From positions 1 to 64,000 of the forward strand of contig REBU01000041.1 of assembly GCA_007692585.1 (NCBI GenBank): 64,000 bases of DNA, written 5' to 3'. Positions 50,325-59,448 of this stretch are shown here, piece by piece; position 1 is the first letter of the stretch; every line of letters begins with the position of its first letter. A model generated the notes under the pieces. It ran no database searches. It saw only the letters and a program-made list of their open reading frames with translations, and was not told the origin of the DNA. This DNA is from Paracoccaceae bacterium (GTDB taxonomy: Bacteria; Pseudomonadota; Alphaproteobacteria; Rhodobacterales; Rhodobacteraceae). A program made the translations under genes and the position numbers.

Positions 50325-53300
50325 TCGGCAGCCTTTCCCAGTCCCGAGCGCGCGGCGATCATCTGGCGCAGTTTCGCGGCGAGCACGCGGACGTTTGGTT
50401 CAAGTACCATCGAATCGTGATTGCCCGGAACCTCGAAAACCTGCAGCTGAGGCGCGAAGGGCGACCAGCCGTTATCGGGCAGGACATATTCCTTGGCGCG
50501 GCTGACCCAGGCCCCTTTCGTGACGCGCCAATGCTGATCAAGTGCCGGGCGGAAGAGCACCAGATTTCCCGCCCATGGCTGCACCTGATAGGCCGCAACC
50601 GCGCTGCGAAACGCGGCTTCGATCGCGGCATTGTGGAAGGCATCTGCACTGTCGATGGCAGGGCCTTGCGCGAGCGTGCCCTGCCATGCGCGGCGCGCGC
50701 GCCACCATTCGAGCGCATAGCCTGGCCCCTTGCGGCGAAATTCGGCAAGCTTGATCAGCATCCGGTCGGGCCTGGACAGGCGCGGGGTGACCGGCAGGGG
50801 CGTGTCGAGAAGCACCACGATCTCGACGCTTTCGCCTGCCGCTTCAAGCTGGCGCGCGATTTCATAGGCTGTGATCCCGCCGCCCGAAAAGCCGCCCAGC
50901 AGATAGGGCCCATGTGGCTGGACCTGCCGCATTTCCGCGATGTAATCGGCGGCGGCGTCCTCGATGCGGTCATGGGGGGCGGCGCCCCCGAACAGGCCAC
51001 GGGCCTGCAGCCCGTAGAAGGGCCGGTCGCGGCCCAGGAGCATGGCAAGATGGCGCAGGTTGAGCACATTGCCAAACATGCCCGCGACCAGAAAGAAGGG
51101 GCGGCGCTGACCGCCTTCGCCCTCATGCATCGCCACCAGATGGGTGAAGCGGCGCAGCGGTGTGGGGCTGCGCGGGGCCATATCCGGGCCTGCCTCTGGC
51201 GCGGTGGCGGCGGTGATGATTTTCGCACAGGCCGCAATGGTGGGGGCTTCAAAAAGCACTGACATCGGGAAATCGACCCCGAAGGTTTTGCGGATCTGTG
51301 CAAACAGCCGCACCGCGATCAGGGAATGGCCCCCGAGATCGAAGAAATCATCCTCGACGCCGATCTCTTCGACGCCCAGAAGATCTGACCAGAACCCTGC
51401 GAGCATGCGCTCCACGTCATTGCGCGGCGCGATGAAATCGGTCGCAAGTGTGGGGCGCGCGTAGCGGGTGGTCAGCCGGTCGCGCTGGGCGGCGCGGTCA
51501 AGCTGCGCGCAAAGCGACGCTGGCGCGATGGAGGAGACGATCAGCCGCGATTGCCCCAGTGTCAGGGCGCGCAGGAATGCCTCGGCCCCTTCCTGCGGGG
51601 TGATGCCAAGCGCCAGCATCTCGCGCAGGCGTTCTTCGGCGGGCGAGAATGTGGTGCGGGTGTCGGGCGTGTCGCGCTCGATCTCACTCGCGCGGATCGG
51701 GGCGGCGTCTGCGAAACTGCCTGCGCTCAGCCGCTTGACAGTGAAGCTTTCGATCTCGGCCAGCACGGTGCCGTCAGGGGTCGCGATGGTCACGTCGAAA
51801 CTGGCAAATCCCGGCTCTGCGCCGCTGCGCAGGCGGGCATGGCTGACCAGATCGGCGGGCAGCGCCTGCCAGACCGTGACCCGGCCATAGGAGAGCGGCA
51901 CCCAGAGGTTTGCGCCGCCATAGCCGGGGATCAGTTCCATCGCCCAGCCTGTCGCCAGATCCATCAGCGCCGGGTGCAGGATATGGCCTGCGGTCAGATC
52001 GCTGTGAAACTGTTCCGGCAGGGACAGATGCGCGAGTCCTTCGCGAGCCCCGTAAGCCAGCCGGGTCAGCACGCGCCAGCGCGGCCCGAAGGTCAGATGC
52101 GCCTCTTGCGGGCTGGCCAGTCCCGGCCCCGCGCGCTGATCGGGGCAGGCGGCGCTGATCGCGGCCAGATCCAGCGCTGCGGGTGCGGGCTGCGGCTCCG
52201 GGCGCAGCTGGGCCTGCGCATTGAGCACGAAGCCTGCGCTGCCGCCCTCGGTCACATCGCTGCGCAGGCTGAAGCGGTAGCCGGTCCCGGTCCGTTCCAG
52301 TGTCGCGCGCAGCGCGCGATGATCCGTGACCGTCACGGCGCGGAAGAAATAGAGATCCTCGATCGCGAAAGCGCCGATCTCGCCCTGCGCGCGCAGGGCC
52401 TGTGCCGCGATGTCGAGATAGGCCGTGCCCGGCAGCACCGCCATGCCGTCGCGGGTGCGATGCTCATCGACGACCCAGGCTTGCGCGTCGAGCCGCAGGC
52501 TGAGGCGGCGATTGCCGCGCGGGTCGACATCCATCTGGTCGATCAGCGGCAGGTCGCAAGGCGTCGCAGGCGCTTGCGGCAGCGTGCCGAGGCGCTGGGC
52601 CATGGCATCGGCGGCCATGCCCGCTTCGGCCCAGATCCCCCAGTTCAGCGTCAGGACACGGGTCTTGCCGCCAATGCGGGATTGCGCATAGGCATCGAGA
52701 TAGGCATTCGCCGCGACATAATCGACCTGTCCGGCAGGTGCGGTCAGCGTCGAGGTCGAGGAAAACAGCACCATCACCTGCAGCGCGCCGTCGGGCAGAA
52801 GCGCGTCGATTACATGCAGGCCATGCAGCTTGGGCGCAAACACGCTTTCGATATCGGCTGTGGATTTCGCCAGAAGCGGCGCGTCGTGAAGCGCACCTGC
52901 CGCGTGGATCAGCCCGTATGGCGCGCCAAAATCCGCGGTGGCCCTGTCCAGCGCGGTGCGCATCTCGTCGATATTGGCGACATCGGCCTGCACGGCCTGC
53001 ACCGCCCCGCCCAGCGCTTCCAGACGCTCCAGCGCCATGATCCGGCGGCTGGTCGCATCGGCAGGGCCGTGGCGGTCTTTCCACGCGGCCCAATCGGCGC
53101 GCGGTGGCAGGGGGCTGCGCGCGACAAGCGTGATGCGCGCGGCAAAACGGGTGATCAGCGTTTCGGCCAGCGTCAGGCCGATGCCGCCAAAGCCGCCGGT
53201 GATGATCCAATGCGCGGCTTCGGGCAGATCCGGCATGTCGGGGGGCAGCGGCACCGCGCGCAGCTGCTGCGCATAGCGCTTGGCGTTGCGGATCAGCGCC

Positions 53301-56300
53301 GTGCTGTTGGTCGGGCGGGCGCACAGCTCTTCGAGCAGCATCTCGACCCCGGCGCTGGCATCGATATCGAGCGTGGCACAGCTCAGCCCCGCAAGCTCGC
53401 GCGGGGCGACGCGGGCAGGCCCGGCGATCATGGCCTTTTCGGGGTTGCGCAGAACTTCCCCGTCCCGCGCCTGCGCCCCATTGGTGACCACGGTCAGATG
53501 CACCGGAAGGGCCAGATTTTCGCTTTGCATGGCCTGCGCTAGGAAGGTCAGCGCATAGAAGCCCTGTTCAAGATTGCGATGCAGGAAGTTCGAGCCGGGG
53601 CGGAAGGCCTCGCCCGATGTGACCAGCCAGAAATGCGCGATCCGCGTGGGCGCGATGCCTGCGGCGATCAGCTCGGCCAGAAGCCGCGCATAGGCGGCCT
53701 GTCCATGTTCGGGCGCAAGCGTGTAGAGCTGATCGGATTTGCGCGCGAACCTATCGCCCGCGCGGACTTCGACCACGCGCTGGCCTGCCGCGCGCAATGC
53801 AGCAATGACCGGCGCGGCGCGGCCTGTGTCATCTGCGAAAATCAGCCATGTCTCGGCCAGCTGATCAAGATCGCGCATCACGTCGAGGTCGCAATCGGCA
53901 TAGGCGGGTTTCCAGCGCGTCTGGCTGGCCCAGTCGCGCAGATCGTCCAGCCGTTCCAGACCCGGCGCGGGCGCAGTGGTGGCAGCGGTGCCGGGGTCGA
54001 TGAAATAGCGCGCGCGCTGGAACGGATAGCTGGGCAGGCGCACGCGATTGCGCCGCGCATCGCCCCAGATCTGCGCCCAGTCGAATGTCCCGCCCAGCGC
54101 CCAGATGCGCCCCAGAACGCCCAGATGATAGAGGTCATCGGCGATGTCTTCGTCGCGGTGGCGCAGCGCGCAGAGCACTTGCTGGCTGGCCACCCCGGCG
54201 GGCATCTGCGCCAGTGAGCTGAGCGCGCGGCCCGGTCCCATTTCGATATAGATGCGATTGGGGGCCGCGCTGAGCGTTTCCATGCAGGCGGAAAAGCGCA
54301 CGGTCTGGCGCAGATGCTGCACCCAGTAGTCGGGGTCGGTCGCCTGCGCGGCGGTCAGCGGCTGGCCGGTCGTGTTCGAGATCACCGGCAGCTGCGGCGG
54401 GTGCAGGCTCAGCCCTGCCAGATAGGCGCGGAATTCGGGCAGGATCGGCTCCAGCATCCGGCTATGGGCGGCGATATCGATGGCGATGCGCTGCGGCTCG
54501 ATCCCGTCGGCACGCAAGCGCGCATCGAGCGCGGCCAGCGCCGCTTCCGGCCCGGAAATCACGGTCAGCTCGGGCGCGTTGATCGCGGCCAGATCCAGCT
54601 CTGGGCTTAGATAGCGGGCCAGCGCGTCGGGCGAGAGCGGCACGGAGAGCATGCCGCCCGCAGGCACTGTGTCAAAGAGCTTGCCGCGCAGATGCACAAG
54701 GCCGATGCAGTCTTCAAAGGACATGACGCCCGCCAGACAGGCCGCGACATTCTCGCCCATGGAATGGCCGACGATGAGCGACGGGGTCACGCCCCAGCCG
54801 ATGAACATCTGCGCCAGCGCATATTCGGTGATCATGATCAGCGGCAGTTGCACCGAGGGCCGTGTGAGTGCGGCATTGGCCGCGTCCTCCGCACCCGTAT
54901 CCGGCAGCCACAGCGCGCGCAGGTCGTGGTCATGGCGCGGCTGCAACCAGTCGAGGCCCCGGTCCATCCATTCGGCAAAGACCGGCTCGGTCTGATAGAG
55001 GTCGCGCGCCATGCCCGCATATTGCGCGCCGCCGCCGGGGAACATGAAGACCATCTGCGGCGCGTCGAGCGCGTGATGGGTGAAGACCCGGCGGGGCCGC
55101 TCCTCGTCAAGCAAATCGGCGGCCTCGGCATGGGTTTCGGCGACAAGCACGCGGCGATGCTCGAAGCCCGTGCGGCCCTGCGCCAGTGTGAAGGCCACAT
55201 CGGCCAGCGGCTGGTCGGGATGGGCGCGCAGATGGGCGGCGAGATTGCGCGCGGCGTCCTTAAGCGCGGCTTTTGAGCGCGCCGAGAGCGTCAGGATCTG
55301 GAACGGCCAGTCGCTGGGCGCGGACGGGGGCTGTGCGGGCGCTTCTTCGAGCACCACATGCGCGTTTGTGCCGCCCACGCCCAGCGAATTGACGCCTGCG
55401 CGCAAGGGGCCGCGCGCCTGCCACGGGGTCAGGCGGTCATTGACGACAAAGGGGCTTGCGTCGAAATCAATGGCGGGGTTCGGGGAAGCATAGCCAAGGC
55501 TGGGCGGCAATTCGCGGTGCTGAAGCGCGCAGGCCGCCTTGATCAGCGAGGCGACGCCCGCCGCCGTGTCCAGATGGCCGATATTGGTCTTGACCGAGCC
55601 GATCCGGCAGAAGCCGCGCTTGTCGGTGCCGAAGCCTTCGGTCAGGGCCGCGACCTCGATCGGATCGCCGAGATGGGTGCCGGTGCCGTGACATTCGACG
55701 TAAGAGATGCTCTCGGCATCGACGCCTGCGACCTGATGCGCTTCGGCAATCGCGCGGGCCTGGCCTTCGACGGAGGGGGCCAGATAGCCCGCTTTCTGCG
55801 CGCCGTCATTGTTGATCGCGCTGCCCTTGATCACGGCGATGATCTGATCGCCATCGGCCAGCGCGTCGCTGAGCCTGCGCAGCACCACCGCGCCCGCGCC
55901 CGAGCCGAAGACCGTGCCCTGCGCGCGATGGTCAAAGGCATGGCATTGCCCGTCGGGCGACAGGATTTCATTCTCGCGAAACAGATAGCCGCGTCCCTGG
56001 GGCAGCTCGATGGTCACGCCGCCTGCCAGCGCCATGTCACATTCGCCCGTCAGCAGCGCCTGCACCGCGTAATGCACGGCCACCAGCGAGGTGGAGCAGG
56101 CGGTCTGCACATTGACCGACGGGCCGCGCAGGTCAAAGACATGGCTGACGCGGGTGGCGAGGAAGTCCTTGTCATTGCCGGTATGGCGCAGCAGGAACAG
56201 GCCCACATCCTCGACCAGATCGGGGTTCGAGCAGAGATTGAAATAGAAATAACTGCCCATCCCGCAGCCCGCGAAGACGCCCACGGGGCCGGGGAAGCCG

Positions 56301-56629
56301 CGGGGCGGGTGGCCTGCATGCTCGAAAGCTTCCCAGGCGACCTCAAGGAATTGGCGGTGTTGCGGATCGAGGATCGCGGCATCCTTGGGCGAGAAGCCGA
56401 AGGCGTCGGGATCGAAATCGGCAAAGCCTTCGAGCGGGGCCGCAAAGGGGACGTAATTGACCGCGCGCATCCGCGCGGGGCTCTCGCCTGCGGCCTCCAG
56501 CTCCTCGGGGCTGAGGCGGCGGATGCTGGAGCGCCCGGCGCGCAGATTGTCCCAGAACGCGGCCACTGACGCGGCACCGGGCAGATGCGCGGCCATGCCG
56601 ATGATGGCGATGTCACTGTCGCGTGTCAT
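50321..56629 (-). CDS. Type I polyketide synthase: KS-AT-KR-DH-ACP-TE
   Basis: 2102 residues, one complete reducing module with its own release domain. KS (1-425): 'TACSTS' (Cys178), 'ECHGTGT' (His314), 'KTNIGHLDTAAG' (His352). AT (about 525-830): 'GHSMGE' (Ser623); the specificity block is 'AAHSRMLEPIL', which I cannot assign to malonyl or methylmalonyl. Structural and catalytic KR (about 900-1340): 'ITGGFGGIGLTLAE', 'VDYVAANAYLDAYA'. DH (about 1380-1660): 'EHRTRDGMAVLPG' and 'HPALMD' with catalytic His and Asp. ACP: 'FFDLGGHSLIAV' (Ser about 1765). TE: 'LGGFSGGGI' with a terminal 'GNHD' His. Domain order KR before DH is unusual for a cis-AT module. ATG overlaps the TGA of the upstream gene (ATGA). 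Confidence 0.94.
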   Translation of the reverse strand: MTRDSDIAIIGMAAHLPGAASVAAFWDNLRAGRSSIRRLSPEELEAAGESPARMRAVNYVPFAAPLEGFADFDPDAFGFSPKDAAILDPQHRQFLEVAWEAFEHAGHPPRGFPGPVGVFAGCGMGSYFYFNLCSNPDLVEDVGLFLLRHTGNDKDFLATRVSHVFDLRGPSVNVQTACSTSLVAVHYAVQALLTGECDMALAGGVTIELPQGRGYLFRENEILSPDGQCHAFDHRAQGTVFGSGAGAVVLRRLSDALADGDQIIAVIKGSAINNDGAQKAGYLAPSVEGQARAIAEAHQVAGVDAESISYVECHGTGTHLGDPIEVAALTEGFGTDKRGFCRIGSVKTNIGHLDTAAGVASLIKAACALQHRELPPSLGYASPNPAIDFDASPFVVNDRLTPWQARGPLRAGVNSLGVGGTNAHVVLEEAPAQPPSAPSDWPFQILTLSARSKAALKDAARNLAAHLRAHPDQPLADVAFTLAQGRTGFEHRRVLVAETHAEAADLLDEERPRRVFTHHALDAPQMVFMFPGGGAQYAGMARDLYQTEPVFAEWMDRGLDWLQPRHDHDLRALWLPDTGAEDAANAALTRPSVQLPLIMITEYALAQMFIGWGVTPSLIVGHSMGENVAACLAGVMSFEDCIGLVHLRGKLFDTVPAGGMLSVPLSPDALARYLSPELDLAAINAPELTVISGPEAALAALDARLRADGIEPQRIAIDIAAHSRMLEPILPEFRAYLAGLSLHPPQLPVISNTTGQPLTAAQATDPDYWVQHLRQTVRFSACMETLSAAPNRIYIEMGPGRALSSLAQMPAGVASQQVLCALRHRDEDIADDLYHLGVLGRIWALGGTFDWAQIWGDARRNRVRLPSYPFQRARYFIDPGTAATTAPAPGLERLDDLRDWASQTRWKPAYADCDLDVMRDLDQLAETWLIFADDTGRAAPVIAALRAAGQRVVEVRAGDRFARKSDQLYTLAPEHGQAAYARLLAELIAAGIAPTRIAHFWLVTSGEAFRPGSNFLHRNLEQGFYALTFLAQAMQSENLALPVHLTVVTNGAQARDGEVLRNPEKAMIAGPARVAPRELAGLSCATLDIDASAGVEMLLEELCARPTNSTALIRNAKRYAQQLRAVPLPPDMPDLPEAAHWIITGGFGGIGLTLAETLITRFAARITLVARSPLPPRADWAAWKDRHGPADATSRRIMALERLEALGGAVQAVQADVANIDEMRTALDRATADFGAPYGLIHAAGALHDAPLLAKSTADIESVFAPKLHGLHVIDALLPDGALQVMVLFSSTSTLTAPAGQVDYVAANAYLDAYAQSRIGGKTRVLTLNWGIWAEAGMAADAMAQRLGTLPQAPATPCDLPLIDQMDVDPRGNRRLSLRLDAQAWVVDEHRTRDGMAVLPGTAYLDIAAQALRAQGEIGAFAIEDLYFFRAVTVTDHRALRATLERTGTGYRFSLRSDVTEGGSAGFVLNAQAQLRPEPQPAPAALDLAAISAACPDQRAGPGLASPQEAHLTFGPRWRVLTRLAYGAREGLAHLSLPEQFHSDLTAGHILHPALMDLATGWAMELIPGYGGANLWVPLSYGRVTVWQALPADLVSHARLRSGAEPGFASFDVTIATPDGTVLAEIESFTVKRLSAGSFADAAPIRASEIERDTPDTRTTFSPAEERLREMLALGITPQEGAEAFLRALTLGQSRLIVSSIAPASLCAQLDRAAQRDRLTTRYARPTLATDFIAPRNDVERMLAGFWSDLLGVEEIGVEDDFFDLGGHSLIAVRLFAQIRKTFGVDFPMSVLFEAPTIAACAKIITAATAPEAGPDMAPRSPTPLRRFTHLVAMHEGEGGQRRPFFLVAGMFGNVLNLRHLAMLLGRDRPFYGLQARGLFGGAAPHDRIEDAAADYIAEMRQVQPHGPYLLGGFSGGGITAYEIARQLEAAGESVEIVVLLDTPLPVTPRLSRPDRMLIKLAEFRRKGPGYALEWWRARRAWQGTLAQGPAIDSADAFHNAAIEAAFRSAVAAYQVQPWAGNLVLFRPALDQHWRVTKGAWVSRAKEYVLPDNGWSPFAPQLQVFEVPGNHDSMVLEPNVRVLAAKLRQMIAARSGLGKAAE

Positions 56630-58116
56630 CGGGCAAGCTCCTTGCCGCTGCGCCCGCGCGGATCATTGATCCGCGCGCCTGCCAGCAATCCGCCACGCGG
56701 CAGACCATCGGCCAAATGCGGGGCCTCGGCGCGCTGGCGGGCGCGGATCTGTTCGGCATGGCCCAGAAGCGCGCCCGCCAGCAGCCATGTCAGCGGGATC
56801 AGCGTGGCATTGGGCAAAAGATCGATCAGATTGGCCCCATGCAACAGCGCAACGATGCCCATAACGCGGGGCACCTGGGCTTTTGGCACGCGCCGATAGA
56901 GGCGGTAGAGCGCGAATAGCGGCAGGCATAACAGCCCGAACGTGCCCAGATAGCCGATCCAGCCATATTGGCCGATGACGATCACCCACATCCCGTCAGA
57001 GATGGTCACGATCTCGCCCGAGAGCGGATCGCGGATCAGATTGCGCCCCCAGCCGCCCCAGCCCACCAGCGGCTTTTCCCAGGCATGGGCCAGCAGCAGG
57101 TCTTCATTGTCGAACCGGAATTCCAGCGATTGCGCGCGTTCGGGCCAGCGCGTGTAGAGATACTCGACCACGGCGCGCGTGGGCAGCAGATCCGCACCGC
57201 GCAACAGCGGATAGGTGATCGCCACCAGCGCCATGCCTGCCGCAACGCGCAACTGCGCGCGCACCGACGCAAAGAGCACCAGCGGCGCCAGCGCCAGCAC
57301 GAACAAGCGTGCGCCCATGCTCTTGCACAGCCACAGGATCACCAGCAGGTAGAGCGCGATGGCCAGTTTCTGCAGGCGCTCAGCGGGTTGGGCCTCGCGC
57401 AGGAAATAGAGCGCGCTGAGCCCCGCGGTCGCCGCGAAAAACGCCACCCACAGCCCGTGGGGCATGAAGACGATGGGGCGGAAGCCGCCCTCGCGCATCA
57501 TCTGTGCGAAATCATGCTGGAAGAAGCCGTAGATATTGGTGTGCAGCTGCGGGCTGAAGCGGACTTCATAGAGCATCGGCACCGAATAGATCAGCCCGGC
57601 AATCACCAGCGCGCGCAGGACTTCGCGCAGCGCGGCTTCCGAGGCGAGCAGCTGGCGGGCCATGATGAAGGGCAACAGCAGAATGATCGCGCGCACCAGC
57701 GCTGAGATGGAATCATAGACCCGCATCCCCGGCAGGACGGTCACCTCTTCCAGCGCAAGTTGCATGCGACCAAGCTGGACATGGCCATAGACCAGCGAGT
57801 CGGTATTGGTGAAGACCGAGGCCACTGGCGCGGCGATCAGCAGCGCAAGGAAGACCCGCGCCAAGACGCCGTCAGGCAGGACCGCAAAGCGCAGGCGCGC
57901 GACCATGATCGCCAGGACAAAGGCCGTCAGGTTGGGGATCGACACCTTGTCGAAGGCGGGGATCATCGGCAAGTTGAATTCGGTCAACTCAGGCAGAAGC
58001 ATGTAGCCCCCGAGGATCGCCCAGATGAAGGCGCGTTCGGGCGGCATTTTGCGAAACATCCACCAGATCGCGAGCGGCCAGAGCAACAAAACCGTATAGG
58101 CGATGACATTGGGCAT
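56626..58116 (-). CDS. O-antigen ligase/polymerase-like membrane protein (Wzy/WaaL type)
   Basis: A 496-residue polytopic protein with about eleven membrane segments and one large periplasmic loop around 'HTNIYGFFQHDFAQMMREGGFRPIVFMPHGLW', the place expected for catalysis in this superfamily. 'KPLVGWGGWGRNL' and 'SDGMWVIVIGQYGWIGYLGTFGLL' are typical of the O-antigen ligase family. It may polymerise or transfer a glycan. Its TGA overlaps the PKS ATG; the chain-length protein lies 18 bp upstream. Confidence 0.8.
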   Translation of the reverse strand: MPNVIAYTVLLLWPLAIWWMFRKMPPERAFIWAILGGYMLLPELTEFNLPMIPAFDKVSIPNLTAFVLAIMVARLRFAVLPDGVLARVFLALLIAAPVASVFTNTDSLVYGHVQLGRMQLALEEVTVLPGMRVYDSISALVRAIILLLPFIMARQLLASEAALREVLRALVIAGLIYSVPMLYEVRFSPQLHTNIYGFFQHDFAQMMREGGFRPIVFMPHGLWVAFFAATAGLSALYFLREAQPAERLQKLAIALYLLVILWLCKSMGARLFVLALAPLVLFASVRAQLRVAAGMALVAITYPLLRGADLLPTRAVVEYLYTRWPERAQSLEFRFDNEDLLLAHAWEKPLVGWGGWGRNLIRDPLSGEIVTISDGMWVIVIGQYGWIGYLGTFGLLCLPLFALYRLYRRVPKAQVPRVMGIVALLHGANLIDLLPNATLIPLTWLLAGALLGHAEQIRARQRAEAPHLADGLPRGGLLAGARINDPRGRSGKELAR

Positions 58117-58134
58117 GATCGAACGCGCCCCGCT

Positions 58135-59415
58135 CTATCTCGGGGACAGGGTCAGGATGGCCAGCAGTGTCAGCACCACGGCCCCTGCGATGGCGCCCCA
58201 TTGCAACCGCGTGCGGCGGCGCTCGGCAGGCAGCACCAGTGCTGGCAGCACGAGCACAGGGCGCATCCCCAGTTCGCGCTGCACTTGTGCTGTGCTGCGC
58301 AACGCCGGGCGCAACACTTCGTAGCTGAAGGCGGCCAGAACAGCGAGCAGCCCACCCGCGATCACTGCCAGACGCGCGATCTGCCGCTTGGAGCGCGTGA
58401 TGGCGAATTGCGGGGCAGTGGCTTGTTCAACGATCTCGAAGGTGGCGCTGCGCGAATCCGCTTCGAGCCGCAGCGCGGCTTCGGCTGCGGCAACCTGCCC
58501 GGCCACATCGCTGATGCGGTCCTGCAGACGGGCTTCGCGTTCGCCAAACATGCCCAGCACGCGCTCGGCTTCGGCGACGCTCTGGAAAAACGGCTCGAAT
58601 TCGGTTTGGCGCTGTTCCAGCCGAGCGAGTTCGGAGCGGCGCACGCTGAGGGTTTCACGCAGCTGCACCTGGCGGCGCGGCGAAACATTCTGTGCGCTCA
58701 GCCCTTCCAGCTCGGCCTCGGCGGCGTCGATTTCGCTGCGCGTGGTTTCCATCGCGTCGATCAGGCGAGCCAGCTCGGCGCGGCGCATCTCGGCGCTGAA
58801 GGACATGACATTTGCGTTCTCGGTGCTGAAGGCGCGGGCCTCGGCGCGCAGGGCGTCAAGCTCGGCGGCAAGCCGCGCTTCCTCGGTTCGCAGAAAGTCC
58901 AGCGTCTGCTGCGCCCGGGCCGTGCGCCCCGCACCGGTTTCCTGCACCACGATCTGCGCGAGTTCATTGGCAATCGCGGCGGATGTCTCGCCCGACGGCG
59001 CGCGCACCATGATCACCATCGACGCCAGTGCGCCGTCCGAGCCGAAGCCCACATTCACGGCGGCTTGCGACAGAAGGGTGATCGACTGGCGCATCATCTC
59101 GGCGCGTTGCTGCGCGGGCAGGGCCATGAACAGCCCGTAATCATCGGCAATGCGCAGCATGTTCTCGCGCGAGGTCAGGCGTTGCTCGATCAGCTGCATC
59201 AGCCGCGCGGAGGATCCCGCAGGCGTGCCGCGCACAGCGTCTTCCGAGACCGATTCGACCCGCGTCGACAGGATCGCCACGGCCTGAAACACAGGCGTAT
59301 TGCGCAACGCGATGAACACCCCGATGCACAGCCCCAACCCCAGCCCGAGCAGGATGACGGGCCAGCGCCGCCGCAAGAAGTCGTAAAATTCCTGAAAAGA
59401 TTGGATCGGACCCAT
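58135..59415 (-). CDS. Wzz/GNVR-family chain-length determinant protein
   Basis: A 426-residue polysaccharide co-polymerase-like protein. One N-terminal ('RRWPVILLGLGLGLCIGVFIAL') and a second C-terminal helix ('IARLAVIAGGLLAVLAAFSYEV') flank a periplasmic region with a long coiled coil (about 170-330). A third helix 'GAIAGAVVLTLLAILTL' ends the protein. 'IEQRLTSRENMLRIADDYGL' and 'FEIVEQATAPQFAITRSKRQ' are family hallmarks. No cytoplasmic Tyr-kinase domain is fused; the adjacent upstream gene supplies a CpsD-like partner. Confidence 0.87.
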   Translation of the reverse strand: MGPIQSFQEFYDFLRRRWPVILLGLGLGLCIGVFIALRNTPVFQAVAILSTRVESVSEDAVRGTPAGSSARLMQLIEQRLTSRENMLRIADDYGLFMALPAQQRAEMMRQSITLLSQAAVNVGFGSDGALASMVIMVRAPSGETSAAIANELAQIVVQETGAGRTARAQQTLDFLRTEEARLAAELDALRAEARAFSTENANVMSFSAEMRRAELARLIDAMETTRSEIDAAEAELEGLSAQNVSPRRQVQLRETLSVRRSELARLEQRQTEFEPFFQSVAEAERVLGMFGEREARLQDRISDVAGQVAAAEAALRLEADSRSATFEIVEQATAPQFAITRSKRQIARLAVIAGGLLAVLAAFSYEVLRPALRSTAQVQRELGMRPVLVLPALVLPAERRRTRLQWGAIAGAVVLTLLAILTLSPR

Positions 59416-59448
59416 GGAAGGAGTGCTTTCACGCAGTTCTGGCAGGCA

